Positions 24,850 through 35,515 are shown, counted from the stretch's first letter. The stretch: 64,000 nucleotides of DNA from Ktedonobacteria bacterium brp13 (GCA_015099395.1 AP024096.1:1-64000), one strand, 5' to 3'. Notes: a model not told the origin generated them from the sequence alone. Numbers and translations: made by a program.

Positions 24850-25815
24850 GAATATTTGACACTTCACGTGAGATGCGACATCTGTGAAGAGCGAGGAATC
24901 CATGTTATAATGCTCCGGCACCGGCGCGCAGCCACATCGCTGATGCACGATATACTACGCGATCATGCTCAGCCGCTCGGTTCACTCGCACATACGAATC
25001 CGCAGCCTGAAGACCTGCGCACTTGGCTGGCAGCCTGTGGTGCCCATTATGCACGGGAAAGCAAGACGCTGGCGGTTCTAGTAGACGGTCTGGATCATGT
25101 CTGGCGCGACCGCAACTCAAGGATTTGACCCAGCTTTTGGAATCTTTTACCTCCGCCAGACGGGATTGTGATGGTATTTGCGACTCAGCCTGTAGACGAT
25201 CATCAATTGTCTCCCATCTTGCTTCGTCATGCTCCACGCGACCGCTGGGTCACGTTGCCCCCACTCTATGAGCCCGCTGTTGAACGATGGGTACGCAAGC
25301 ATAGCAGCGACGTTCCACTGCAAGTGGAACAACTACAGTCAGCTGTGGTCATTGACCGCCTGACCAGAGCCTTGTATCGCAAGGGAAATGGTCATCCCCT
25401 GCACCTGCACTACACCTTGAAGGCGATGCAGGAGCGTCAGTTCGTGTTCACGGAAGAAACGATTGAAGCATTACCAGGGTGCCCCCATGGCAGCGTCCCA
25501 ATATCCCTGGCTATCACAGGGCATCGTTGCCTGTCTAGACCCACAACGTCACCAGATAGCACAGATTCGTGATCATTTGCAACAGGTGCGCCACTTACTG
25601 GTGCATGACGACCTGAGCTTATTCCCATGTCATAGCAGTATTTTTGCGTTGGTCTCTCAGCTGCCGGAGCACCAAGATTATCGCAAGCCGTCTCTCCAGA
25701 AGATGCTCTTTTGGCTACAGCAGACAGCAGGAGGCACCAGACTACCGGCGTTGGACATACATGCGGGAGATCGAAGCGCCATGGGCAATGACGCACCATG
25801 TGGCATGAAACAATG
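24850..25815 (+). pseudogene. Decayed NTPase-like gene fragment
   Basis: Reading shifts between frames: TLAVLVDGLDHVW (a Walker B-like strand as in NACHT/STAND NTPases) near 25063-25100, then GIVMVFATQPVDDHQL near 25168, then an unrelated-looking C-terminal part to 25815. At least two frameshifts and no clear start. It is an NTPase remnant inserted between two promoter-terminator units. Its original role is unknown. Confidence 0.55.
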
Positions 25816-25888
25816 ACGACGAAGAACATACCATGCCTCTCAGCATTCTTGTCAACAAGCAACAGCCCTGCCAGCAAGCCGGGTACGC

Positions 25889-25966
25889 TTGCTTTTTTGG
25901 CTCACTTCAGGTATACTTGATAGGTAAGCTTTTTTGAGAGACCGCTTTGGTGCTCTCTTTTTTTTG
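25889..25966 (+). ncRNA. Promoter-terminator unit, third copy
   Basis: TTGCTT 25889-25894, 17 bp, TATACT 25912-25917, hairpin GAGAG-ACC-gcttt-GGTG-CTCTC (25936-25957) and eight or more T. The loop differs from the other copies while the stem is kept. Confidence 0.5.
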
Positions 25967-26286
25967 CCCTGTTCCTCCTTTTCGCCTCCTATTCTCTGCG
26001 CATCCCACTTTTTCTCTCAGCACGGTTTTTTAGGCTCTTCGCCTTCTCACACGCTCATGGAAGATCACTGACACAGGAAGGTACTGTCTTCCTTCTCGCC
26101 GAGAAACCCTCCCTCAACAGCGATGACAACATGTTGTCATCAACAATGGAATACTGGACAGATACATCTCTTGAGATCCGACAAATGAGTCTGAGATGGT
26201 CTTTACCCCTCTTAACCCCTCTTAAGAAAAACAAGAGCGTTAAAGCACATACCTGGATCAAGGATGGATACTAGTGAGCCGTGCAC

Positions 26287-27423
26287 TTAGTAACTATCAG
26301 GAAGCAGGCGTACGGCTTCTCCAAATGGCACACTCTCTACGCTGATGCCTCCCGGCGAGAGGACCCAGAGTACGGGGAGAGAGGGCTGATCCGTAGGAAA
26401 GACACCATAGCCATCGGTCAGGTAGACAGAGACGCTGTTGTGTGACGCATCGAGCGTGGCCTCGACGGCGCGGAAAAACGGTTCGAAGTTGGTGCCTCCG
26501 CCACCCTTTGGCCGGGGCAACTCGATATCTACATTCAGCTCGTATGGACCATAACAGGCAGCATCAGCGTAGTAGAGGATGGCTTCTAGATGAGGATAGG
26601 CTCTCAGAATAGCCTGTACCTCTCCCAGGAACAGGGAGATCTCTTTTCGACCAATCGATCCACTGGTATCGACGGCAATAAAGATGCGCAGTTTCTCGCC
26701 AGCGAGCTCATCCAGGTAGAGACCCTGACCAACAAAGCGACGGTCAAAGTCCTGAAAATCGCTGGGAGTCTGCACCAGAAAGCGCCACAGATAGGCACGC
26801 CAATTCAGTTGTGATGGACTGAGCCGCGTTATTTCACGCTGCAATCCCAATGGGAACATACCATGTCCCAATCCCAGCACGTCGAGCATGGCTTTGCCTT
26901 GTTGGAGGGCCTGTCCCCAGTACTGCTCAAGTTCAGCGTATACATCCGGCGAGAACGCTCCATCGATGGGTTCGAGCAGATCGTCAAACAGGAGATGCAA
27001 CTTCGCTTGCAAACCAGGCTGCTCAATGAGCAGAGCATAAATCTCCTCCACACTCAGCTGTTCAAGGTTCTTTTCGCGCAGATGGCCTGCGGGCAAAGCA
27101 AAGCCTTCTTCGGCAAGGATAATACCATTGACCACAATATCGGCGGCAATATTCCAGAGCAACGCATCGCGATTACCACGGCGTAGGATATGAAGCAAGG
27201 CAGCGTGCAGCACCTCGTGCGCGAGTAGACCCAGGCGCTCGGCGGAAGTCAAGCCACGCCAAAATTGCGGATTGATAAAGATATCGCGTCCATCCGTTGC
27301 CGCCGTGCGCTGGCTGGGCGAGGGAATAATGCTGGCAAAGAGCGTGAGGGTCGCGAAAAACGGCGAACGCAATCGTAACTGAATAATCGCCGCAGAGATC
27401 TGGCGCTGGAACGTATCATCCAT
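26287..27423 (-). CDS. VWA/metallopeptidase-like protein, copy 2
   Basis: 378 residues, differing from the 5584-6717 protein at only a few positions (for example I for V in NVDIELPRP, A for T in FFRAVEA) and ending in DSY. HEVLHAALLH and DTSGSIG are kept, so it should be functional. The start overlaps the MoxR stop as in copy 1. Confidence 0.8.
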   Translation of the reverse strand: MDDTFQRQISAAIIQLRLRSPFFATLTLFASIIPSPSQRTAATDGRDIFINPQFWRGLTSAERLGLLAHEVLHAALLHILRRGNRDALLWNIAADIVVNGIILAEEGFALPAGHLREKNLEQLSVEEIYALLIEQPGLQAKLHLLFDDLLEPIDGAFSPDVYAELEQYWGQALQQGKAMLDVLGLGHGMFPLGLQREITRLSPSQLNWRAYLWRFLVQTPSDFQDFDRRFVGQGLYLDELAGEKLRIFIAVDTSGSIGRKEISLFLGEVQAILRAYPHLEAILYYADAACYGPYELNVDIELPRPKGGGGTNFEPFFRAVEATLDASHNSVSVYLTDGYGVFPTDQPSLPVLWVLSPGGISVESVPFGEAVRLLPDSY

Positions 27424-28411
27424 GCGAATCGTGCTCCTCCAGCAAAGCCATATACTCCGCAAACATCTGCTGCAACAGCTGATCGCGTTGAACCAGCATC
27501 GCCAGGCGTCCGAGATCATTACGCGCACGTGCCTGACGGAAGAGATCGGTAGCGAAGAGCTGGATCCACTCCTGTCCAGCATTGCTGGCGATCCACTGAA
27601 ATGCCTGATAGCTCTCTTGCAACGACATAGCGCGTACAGTCAAGGCTACAGTGAGGGCGTAGCGCTCCGATGGCTCTTTGGGAAATGAAATAGGCTTGCC
27701 ATGGCCTTGCAAGATCTTCTCGATGTCCGGCAACTGGCTGTAGAGCTTCAGAAAAGCCGAAAATTCTGCAGCTGTACCAGCGCCAACCACATGGGAGATG
27801 TCCAGGCCCACCTTATAGAGCTGACTGGCAATCATCCACGAGCGCGGCGAAGGCCAGGCCGGCTGCAGTGGATCAAGCTTATGGAGCAGAGCAGGGCGAA
27901 AAGAAAGGAATGCGAGAATATGCTCGTGAATACCCTGCCCCAGGGCATAGGATTTAAAGCTCTCGAAGTGCGGCTCGGTGGTCAGATGGATGAAACGATT
28001 GGCAAGCGGAGCAGGCATGTCGAAGACAGCTGCGCGATCTTCTTTACGGTTGCCCGCCGCCCACACAAACCAGCGCTCTGGCACCACATAGTTACCCACG
28101 CGACGATCCAGGATCAATTGTTGCGCCATGCCCTGCATCGCCGGTGGAGCGAGATTCAATTCGTCGAGGAAGAGAATACCTCGACCCTCGCGCGGCAAAA
28201 ATTCCGGCGGATACCAGCGTGATACGCCATGCTCATGGTCAGCAACAGGCAGACCACGCAGATCGGTCGGGGCCAGTTGCGAAAGGCGAAGATCGATCAT
28301 CTGCATCTTATGCGCCTCGGCGGTTTGCGCCACGATACTCGATTTACCGATACCCGGCGCTCCCCAGATCATGGTACTGAACATCAGGCGATTCTTGACG
28401 AGTTTATGCAA
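27416..28411 (-). CDS. MoxR-family ATPase, copy 2, normal start lost
   Basis: Almost identical to copy 1 but the deletion changed the initiating ATG to CTG at the junction (CTG ACA CCA). The next in-frame ATG (28411) would drop about nine N-terminal residues and still leave Walker A GAPGIGKS intact. Expression is uncertain because the RBS region is gone. Confidence 0.65.
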   Translation of the reverse strand: MHKLVKNRLMFSTMIWGAPGIGKSSIVAQTAEAHKMQMIDLRLSQLAPTDLRGLPVADHEHGVSRWYPPEFLPREGRGILFLDELNLAPPAMQGMAQQLILDRRVGNYVVPERWFVWAAGNRKEDRAAVFDMPAPLANRFIHLTTEPHFESFKSYALGQGIHEHILAFLSFRPALLHKLDPLQPAWPSPRSWMIASQLYKVGLDISHVVGAGTAAEFSAFLKLYSQLPDIEKILQGHGKPISFPKEPSERYALTVALTVRAMSLQESYQAFQWIASNAGQEWIQLFATDLFRQARARNDLGRLAMLVQRDQLLQQMFAEYMALLEEHDSHG

Positions 28412-28434
28412 AAAGTTCGTAAGTGCTTCTGGTG

Positions 28435-29907
28435 TCAGTCGACAGGCGTACGCTTGTGGGCGGCAACGATGGCGCGTACATGCACATCTCCCCGTTGCGC
28501 CAGTCGTGTCAGGAATTCTGGCGAGATGTGTGGCTGGCGCGCCAGACCTGACCAGATTGCTTGCTCTTCCTGCAGCCAGAGCTGATCAAACAGCATTGTG
28601 GGAAGACGCGGATTGGCGGCAAGATAGGTACGTACCCTCAATGATGTATCTTGCGCAAGCTGGATCGCACACTCTTCAAGCAGGCGCGCATTCCCGCTCA
28701 GGCTAGCGCGCACAGCTTCTTCAGGATCAGAGAGCAGCACAGATTGCGTTTCGCGTGGCAGACGCGGATGAGCAGCGACAGAGGCACGGACAACGGCAGC
28801 GGGATCGTGTGCCAGTGTTGTCAGCATCTCTGCTGGAAGTTTGAGATTGCGGGCGCAGGCAGCACGTACCCTGGCAGATGAATCGCCGACCAGTTGTGTC
28901 AGAAGAGCGTGATCAAGCCGAGACTGTACAGCCAGCGCAGCGCGTACAGACGCGTCCTCGTCTTGGAGCATCATCTCATGATCGGCGTCTCTCAGAGAGG
29001 GATGCGCGACAGCCATGCGGCGCACAGTTGGATCAGGGTCAGAAAGCAGAACGGCAATATTCTCGCTTCCTGTATGCGGATTACTAGCCACCGCACGTCG
29101 TATTTCTGACCGTTTATGAACCGTGAGTCTGTCCAGTATCTTCGCAGACGTGCGCGAATGACGCGCTATCTGGCAGAGCACGAAGCTATTTTCCTCAGTC
29201 AGGAGCGCCCGCACATTTTTATCACCAGGCGTCGTGCACAGAGCCAGCGCAACAGCAGTCAAGCGAGGCTGAGTTTTTGCAGCGTTCAACCATTGCTCTT
29301 TCAGCATCGGAACCATGCCGGGGAAAAGCATGCTAAAGAGGAGAAATATCTCCATCTCTGCCACCGGATCGATAGCGACAGACCGGCGCGCTTTTTTTCG
29401 ATAGCCGATCAACGCACTGCCAGCCTCAGTCTGCCACGATCCAGGAATGCTGCCAGTCTGGGTCACATGCAACTGCAGAAGTTTCCAGACCTCTGGCCAT
29501 CTATACTGGTAAGACGTATCGATTTTGATCTGCTGGAGCCAGAGGGCAGGGATATTTTCAAATCTGAGTAGGCTGGCCCACGAAAAAACAGAGAGTCTAT
29601 GGATAAAGCGTGGACTCGTCATGTTCAGAATGGGGATGAGCGGGTTACGCAAAAACTCCTGAGGGAATTCTCCCGCCAGAGAACAGAGCAGTGATACTGG
29701 CGTATTGGGATTTTGAGCCACCGCTCGCCGGATAGTGGCATCACTACTCTTGCCAAGTTGTTCTAGTATCACAGCGGGCGTGGCTGGATTGGCTGCAATC
29801 AAGGGCTGAAGAACGCCATACCGTGCGAGTTCCGTCAGCCGCTCAGAGGTGGCATCCATATCCACCGCTTCCGTGAAAGCAGACGGCAACAGCAATTCAT
29901 CTTCCAT
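28435..29907 (-). pseudogene. LRV/HEAT-like repeat protein, copy 2, C-terminally truncated
   Basis: 490 residues against 643 in copy 1. The frame runs normally to HKRTPVD and then meets TGA formed at the deletion junction with the MoxR gene. The remaining repeats are intact, so a shorter scaffold could still be made. Confidence 0.75.
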
Positions 29908-29973
29908 GATTTTTATCTCTTATGCATTTGCTCACTTCAATACAAATGCAGACATAGTAGACATACAAAAAAG

Positions 29974-30046
29974 TGGAGACGGCCAGGAGTTGAACCTGAC
30001 GTCATGCATCTCTGTCGATACTGTGCTAACGCTGCACCACATCCCC
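29974..30046 (-). tRNA. tRNA-like gene A, copy in unit 2
   Basis: Same sequence type as 9747-9819, with the same odd six-base anticodon loop. Confidence 0.45.
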
Positions 30047-30054
30047 ACAGACAG

Positions 30055-30130
30055 CGCAGGCGACAGGATTTGAACCTGCAAATCTCTGCATTGAGAGTGC
30101 AGTGCTCTTTCGATTTAGCTTCACCCACGC
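30055..30130 (-). tRNA. tRNA-like gene B (CTC), copy in unit 2
   Basis: Same as 9828-9903, loop CTCTCAA. The downstream flank matches the second pair of unit 1, as expected if two tandem pairs recombined into one. Confidence 0.45.
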
Positions 30131-30200
30131 CGATCGGAGGAGTCCGATACAGCTACTATAGTAGAGGCTGTTCTCTCTGTCAATGTGCCATAAACCCGCA

Positions 30201-32081
30201 TTACCAGGAGGTCAGTTGATAATCTTTATAGAAATTCCCTGAAGAAACATCAGCAGTCATGATCCCTGTGAAGATTGGATCACAAATGCGCGCCGCTGCA
30301 TCGATCAGGTCGAGCGGCAAAAGCTGCTGAATTTTCTTTCTGTCCTCGACATTGGTAAGCGGCGACTGCTGAGAGATCCAACCGGGATCGACGCTGTTCA
30401 TGAAGATGTTATCGCGCGCAAGTCGAGCGGATGCGCTGTGAGTCAGCATGTTGAGCGAGGCTTTCGCCATATTGGTATGGACATGGCTTCCTCGCTTGGT
30501 CGTGGCAAATTGCCCCTCAATTGCTGACACGTTGACGATAAAGCGTTGCGCAAAAGAGCTACGGCACAGAAGCGGGTGCAGGCGGCTGATCAACAAAAAA
30601 GGCGCAGTCACATTAATGACTTGAACCTCCAGAAACTCGGTAAGATCGATCTCATTGAACGGCAGCGTCCAGCTATTCCGCGTACGTAGATCGATTTGCT
30701 GCTGATGCTCATCATATTGACCAACAGGAAAGAACGCACTATCACGCTCTGATGGTTGCAGCGCAGCGGTCCCAAGCGCAGCGGTCCCAAGCGCAGCGGT
30801 CCCATACGCATGCAACAGCGTCGCTGACGGAACTTGATCATCAGGAAGCGCCAAAGGCGAAGGCATCAGCGCTTCAGATGGCAGGGCAAACGGTGTTGGA
30901 GGCAACGCTGCATGCGATTGTCTCACCAGCGCCTGCTGGGCGGGGGTCAGCGCCGCTAGCGGAGCCTGCTCAAAAGGCAACAAAGAGGCATAATAGTCAA
31001 GCGGACGGCGTACAGTCTGGGCAGCATTGTTGATCAAGATGTCCAGCGCGGGATAGCTCTCGTGCAGATAGGCCACAAAACGTTCCATCACAGGGATATA
31101 ACGAAAATCAAGTCCATAGATCTCAAGCCGATCCTGCCAATCAGGAAAGTCCGGTTCGCGACTGTACTGACGAGCTGCGTCGTGCGGAAAACGTGTCGTA
31201 GCGATGACTCGCGCACCCGCACGCAGCAAACGGAGCGTCGTGGCATAACCGATTTTCACGCGGGCTCCGGTAACCAGAGCGACACGTCCCGTCAGATCAG
31301 CAGGCATCACACACTTGCTGTAGTTGAGATCACCACAGCGCAAACACAGATACTGATAGAAAAAATGAGGATGGGTAAACGGCTGCTTACACACATAACA
31401 TGGATGCGGCTTCTTCAATACAAGGTCGCGGGCGATATGAATCGTACTGGGAACAAATGCACCACCAGTCAGCAGGGGATTGCTATACACAAGCTGATAC
31501 GACTGGGCGATCACATAATCTGGTCGCAGATGCTCATCCTGATCCTTGAGCAAGCCGTCCAGGAGAAGCGATAACTCCTCCGGGTCCTGACCATGAACAT
31601 CGAGCAAGCGCAGACAGGCCACAATTCCCAGCGGCAGCAACTTTTTGAGACCACGCGCAGGCTTTTGCACATCCTGAGCAGACTTCTTTTGCGTCTGCGC
31701 GCACTCGCTACGTTCCCGCTTCTCCCTCTCAGGCTGCATCGGGCGCAGCGCTTTCGCACTGGCGATGCTTTGTAAGAGATCCTTGAGGGCAGGTATGGTA
31801 AGCTCATGTGCAAACGTTACCACCACCAGCGCCTGACGCAGATCGTAGCACGACGGATCAGCCACCGGCGTCGGAAGAGGAATCGTCGTATCATAAATGA
31901 CCACATCGAACGGCTGCGATTGCAATCCCTGCGCAGTCACCAGGCGACCCGCCCCGATACTATAACCGGCAGACAAAAGCTCGCGCAGACTTGCTCGCAG
32001 CGACTCAGACGTTCCAGCCTTGACCAGATGTTGGCGCACTACTGAGAGGATCATTGGCAAATGGTGTCGAATATCAGTCAT
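30201..32081 (-). CDS. SDR-family oxidoreductase with zinc ribbon, copy 2
   Basis: 626 residues, nearly identical to 10258-12123. Differences include a third VNTR unit (AALGT repeated), T for N in QFATTKRG and a few others. The zinc-ribbon cysteines and ALVTGARVKIGYAT are kept. The frame is intact. Confidence 0.75.
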   Translation of the reverse strand: MTDIRHHLPMILSVVRQHLVKAGTSESLRASLRELLSAGYSIGAGRLVTAQGLQSQPFDVVIYDTTIPLPTPVADPSCYDLRQALVVVTFAHELTIPALKDLLQSIASAKALRPMQPEREKRERSECAQTQKKSAQDVQKPARGLKKLLPLGIVACLRLLDVHGQDPEELSLLLDGLLKDQDEHLRPDYVIAQSYQLVYSNPLLTGGAFVPSTIHIARDLVLKKPHPCYVCKQPFTHPHFFYQYLCLRCGDLNYSKCVMPADLTGRVALVTGARVKIGYATTLRLLRAGARVIATTRFPHDAARQYSREPDFPDWQDRLEIYGLDFRYIPVMERFVAYLHESYPALDILINNAAQTVRRPLDYYASLLPFEQAPLAALTPAQQALVRQSHAALPPTPFALPSEALMPSPLALPDDQVPSATLLHAYGTAALGTAALGTAALQPSERDSAFFPVGQYDEHQQQIDLRTRNSWTLPFNEIDLTEFLEVQVINVTAPFLLISRLHPLLCRSSFAQRFIVNVSAIEGQFATTKRGSHVHTNMAKASLNMLTHSASARLARDNIFMNSVDPGWISQQSPLTNVEDRKKIQQLLPLDLIDAAARICDPIFTGIMTADVSSGNFYKDYQLTSW

Positions 32082-32194
32082 CGTGGCTGAATACTAGCAA
32101 AATAGCACATCCATGTCAAGCTGGGGAGCAAAAGGGAACAGGCTCTGATGGACCGGTCCTCATGACCCAACATCCTCCATCGCACATGCTTCAG

Positions 32195-32316
32195 CAGGGT
32201 TTCAGCCATTTTGAAAGTAGGCGCATCAAAAGTGAGAGAGGGTATTCACAACAAGCGTCGTTCAAAAGAAGTTTCTCATTCTTCATGCGCCTCCTCAACG
32301 TTTGGCTGAAACCCTG
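32195..32316. mobile_element. 122-bp MITE-like element with 5-bp target duplication
   Basis: Absent from the matching place in unit 1 (near 12231). Ends are CAGGGTTTCAGCCA and its inverse, flanked by TTCAG at 32190-32194 and 32317-32321. It is non-coding, so it must be moved by another element's transposase. Confidence 0.85.
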
Positions 32317-32465
32317 TTCAGGCAACCCAAGATGATGGCTATCTTTAATAGGGCTTATCACTTGCCCACATGCCCACAGCATCAGACCTCTCTTCAACGA
32401 TCCTGTGGACAATGCCACCGTTCCATCTCCTCCGCACGGATGCATTCCCATACCTGTCACCAACC

Positions 32466-32508
32466 CCAGGGCAATGAGCATGTGATGAAGGTATGCTCAT
32501 TGCCCTGG
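32466..32508. terminator. Strong hairpin, 16-bp perfect arms
   Basis: CCAGGGCAATGAGCAT at 32466-32481 pairs with 32493-32508 around 11 bases. There is no T-run, so it may be a REP-like element rather than a terminator. Confidence 0.5.
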
Positions 32509-32618
32509 CCTTGCACCTGGTCACGTGGCGCCACCGGCGACAAACCCTGGTGGTGATGCTCACTCGATTTCTTCTCACTCTGGGAATGCTTTTCCTCTTG
32601 ATCTGCCACTCTCTTGAG

Positions 32619-33274
32619 GGTTGTGTTGCAAAAAAGGAAGCTGATCTGATACAGTAAAAGGAAAACAAGCGAAAGAGACACGTTATGGCAGAGCAGAATC
32701 CGTTCAAGTGGCGCCATTTTCAGTCCGACATCATTCTTTTGTGCGTCAGGTGGTACTTACGCTATGCTTTGAGTTACCGCGATCTGGAAGAGATGATGCT
32801 CGAACGGGGTCTGCACGTCGATCATACCACGATCTACCGCTGGGTCCAACGCTACGAGCCCGAACTGGAGAAGCGCTCCCGGTCGCATCTGAAAGCCTGC
32901 AATGACTCGTGGAAAGTCGATGAGACGTACATCAAGGTGAGGAAAGTTTGGATGTATCTCTACCGTGCCGTGGATTCAGATGGCAATACCCTAGAGTTTC
33001 TCTTGAGTCCAACGCGGGATGCCGAGTCCGCCAAGCGCTTTTTCGTCAAAGCACTCGCATCGACTGCTCGATCAGTTTCTCAAGCGTGTCCGGTTGCAGA
33101 GCAGGTGGCTCCACCCACGACTCCGACTGACACGACAATCATCACGTCAACTCCTCGCGTGATCAATGTCGACAAGAACGCGGCTTATCCCAAAGCAATT
33201 GCTGAGCTCAAAGCCACTGGAGTGCTGCCTCAGCATGTGGAATTGAGGCAGGTCAAATATCTCAACAATCTCAT
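32619..33274 (+). mobile_element. IS6-family element, truncated by ISAs1
   Basis: Left end GGTTGTGTTGCAAAA at 32619 matches the intact IS6 copy (56247). It stops at 33274 where ISAs1 begins; the right part is missing. Confidence 0.85.
32685..33274 (+). pseudogene. IS6 transposase, C-terminally truncated
   Basis: About 197 residues of an IS6 DDE transposase: zinc-like N-terminus, HTTIYRWVQRY HTH and the first Asp (WKVDETYIKV) and second Asp (INVDKNAAYP). It breaks off after YLNNLI, before the catalytic Glu that the 56319 copy still has. Not functional. Confidence 0.88.
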
Positions 33275-34513
33275 CAGGGCAATCGCATCTAAATAACCCC
33301 ATCAACAAAAAGAAAAGGACGAGGAGGTGATAAAATAGGTCGAAAAAGCTGGAGACAAGATGATGGAAGAGAACGACCGACGAGATCTGGAAAGCATGTT
33401 TGCGCAAGTGGAAGACCCTCGAATGGAGCGGACCAAGCTGCATCGCTTACGAGATATCATCATTCTGGCGATCTGTGGAATCATTTGCGGAGCAGAAGGA
33501 TGGGTTGAGATCGAGGAATTTGGGAACGCCAAAAAGGCTTTTTTTACGGATTTGCTCGACTTGCCCAATGGAATTCCGTCTCACGATACGTTCGGGCGGG
33601 TATTTGCCCTCATTGATCCGAAACAGTTTGAAGCGAGTTTCATCCAATGGGTGCAAGGGATCAGCCAAACAGTCCAAGGAGTGATCGCGATCGATGGCAA
33701 AACGCTGCGCCGCTCACACGATCAAGCAGCAGGCAAAAAAGCGCTGCATCTGGTCAGTGCCTGGGCAGTCGAAAATCGTTTGGTGTTGGCTCAGCTCGCG
33801 ACGGAAGAGAAATCCAACGAGATTACCGCCATCCCGCTGCTTTTAGAGCAACTGGCACTCAAAGGCTGCATTGTGACCATTGATGCGATGGGGACACAAA
33901 CGAAGATTGCCGCGCAGATTATCGAGCAAGGCGGCGACTATGCTCTGGCTCTCAAAGACAATCACGGGAACCTGTTTGACGAGGTGAAAGCAACGTTTGC
34001 GCTCGCAGAAAAAGACGGCTTTGTGAACTCGTACTGGGAGTCGGATCGACAGGTAGAGAAAGGTCACGGTCGATTGGAAATTCGCGAACAGTGGACTCTG
34101 AATGATCCAGAAATCCTGGCGTATCTCGACCCAGAACACCAGTGGAAAGGCTTGCGAGGCATTGGGGTTGTGCGGGCGGAACGGCGCATGGAGCAGAAAA
34201 CCACCAAAGAAACGCGCTACTTCTTGCTCAGTTTTTCGTCAGTCAAAACCTTTGCTACTGCGGTCAGAAGCCACTGGGGCATTGAAAACAGCCTACATTG
34301 GGTCCTCGATATCGCCTTTCGGGAGGATGAATCGCGCGTCAGGCTCGGTCATGCCGACGAAAATCTCGCGGCGCTCCGCCATATCAGCTTGAATTTGTTG
34401 CGCCAGGAACACTCTTCCCGTGTTGGCATCCATGCCAAACGTCTCAAAGCCGGGTGGGACAACCAGTATCTTTTACGCGTTCTGGATGGGGTTAATTAGA
34501 TGCGATTGCCCTG
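33275..34513 (+). mobile_element. ISAs1-family element
   Basis: Terminal repeats CAGGGCAATCGCATCTAA at both ends (inner AATAACCCC or AATTAACCCC). One intact transposase. No matching target duplication, because the flanks belong to different elements (IS6 left, IS21 scrap right), which suggests a later deletion or rearrangement. Confidence 0.85.
33360..34499 (+). CDS. ISAs1-family transposase (H-repeat type)
   Basis: 379 residues with an N-terminal DDE_Tnp_1-associated region ([22 protein letters not shown]) and catalytic segments [20 protein letters not shown] and [21 protein letters not shown]. Full length and undamaged. Start ATG 33360; a second ATG follows directly. Confidence 0.92.
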   Translation: MMEENDRRDLESMFAQVEDPRMERTKLHRLRDIIILAICGIICGAEGWVEIEEFGNAKKAFFTDLLDLPNGIPSHDTFGRVFALIDPKQFEASFIQWVQGISQTVQGVIAIDGKTLRRSHDQAAGKKALHLVSAWAVENRLVLAQLATEEKSNEITAIPLLLEQLALKGCIVTIDAMGTQTKIAAQIIEQGGDYALALKDNHGNLFDEVKATFALAEKDGFVNSYWESDRQVEKGHGRLEIREQWTLNDPEILAYLDPEHQWKGLRGIGVVRAERRMEQKTTKETRYFLLSFSSVKTFATAVRSHWGIENSLHWVLDIAFREDESRVRLGHADENLAALRHISLNLLRQEHSSRVGIHAKRLKAGWDNQYLLRVLDGVN

Positions 34514-34569
34514 TACCATCAGTGGCTATTAAACGTGCCGATTGCGTGCCATCGATGTGAGCGTTTTCC

Positions 34570-34895
34570 GATGCCGATGTGTCCAGATTCTCTTGAGAAG
34601 AAATGCAAGCAGTATCCAGGCTTGGCAATGATGGCGTTGTCTCATGAAGGGGGACGCGTCCCGATGAAGGCTTTTTCGGATGTGCAGAAGGCAGGTGTTG
34701 TTGGTTGGCAGTTTCAGCACGATAACTCTCAACGCTCATCATATCTAAAATGATGGAATGATGAACGAGGCGATCAATTGCTGCCATGGTGGTCATAGGA
34801 TCTTTGAAAATCCGCTCCCATTCGCTAAACACCAGGTTTGTTGTAATCATCACCGATTGGCGCTCGTAGCGCTCAGCCAGGAACGTGAATAACAC
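34570..34895 (-). pseudogene. IS21 IstB-type ATPase fragment
   Basis: The frame reads LLFTFLAERYERQSVMITTNL, FSEWERIFKDPMTTMAAIDRLVHH and MMSVESYRAE, the C-terminal third of IstB. Walker motifs are missing upstream. It is cut by the IS701 leader on one side and decays towards ISAs1. Confidence 0.8.
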
Positions 34896-34940
34896 ACTAC
34901 AGTGGCACTTTTAAACTGATACATATCAGCGGATAAAAAA

Positions 34941-35034
34941 GACTTCATGCATTTCTCGATCTCGATGTGACATGCTACAAAGAATAAAAAACCGTTGAAG
35001 CGATGTTCATGAGAAACGAGAAATGCATGAAGTC
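34941..35034. repeat. 18-bp inverted repeat overlapping the IS701 start
   Basis: GACTTCATGCATTTCTCG at 34941-34958 is repeated in inverse at 35017-35034, where it covers codons 5-11 of the transposase frame. It could be the IS end or a translation-control stem. Confidence 0.65.
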
Positions 35035-35515
35035 TGGTTACGATACCACATCTGAAGAAGCAGGACCATCTCAGCAGGAGATAGGAAGATGGCCGCTGGC
35101 TTTGTTCATCCTGCATCGCTGTTTGGCTCCCTATTTTGCTCGCCCCGAACCGTATCAACTCGCCCTACTCTATCTGCAAGCGATTCTCAGTGAGATTCCT
35201 AGAAAAAATGGCTGGCAGATCGCAGAACACGCCAAACAAGCTCGTCCCTATGGCATGCAACGTCTGCTCTCGCGGGCCATCTGGGATGATGAGGGGGTTC
35301 GTGATGAAATGCGGGCGTTCATCCTGCAGACCCTGAGCCATCCATTCCCCCTGCCGATTGGTGCACCAAGCGGCACTGAGCCCAGCGTCCCCTTTCCCGT
35401 GATTGTCATCGATGAAAGCGGTTTTCCGAAACGGGGTATCCACTCTGCTGGGGTCAAGGTGCAGTATTGCGGCGCGACTGGGCAGGGAGAGAACTGTCAA
35501 GTGGGGGTCTTCCTT

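Larger units (their letters stand above)
25978..32371. repeat. Subtelomeric gene unit, copy 2 (partly deleted)
   Basis: Near-identical to 5219-12284 but with a deletion of about 480 bp joining the MoxR start to the LRV gene (28434), one tRNA-like pair in place of two, fewer tandem repeats before the VWA gene, one more VNTR unit in the SDR gene, and a 122-bp MITE-like insertion. Confidence 0.9.
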
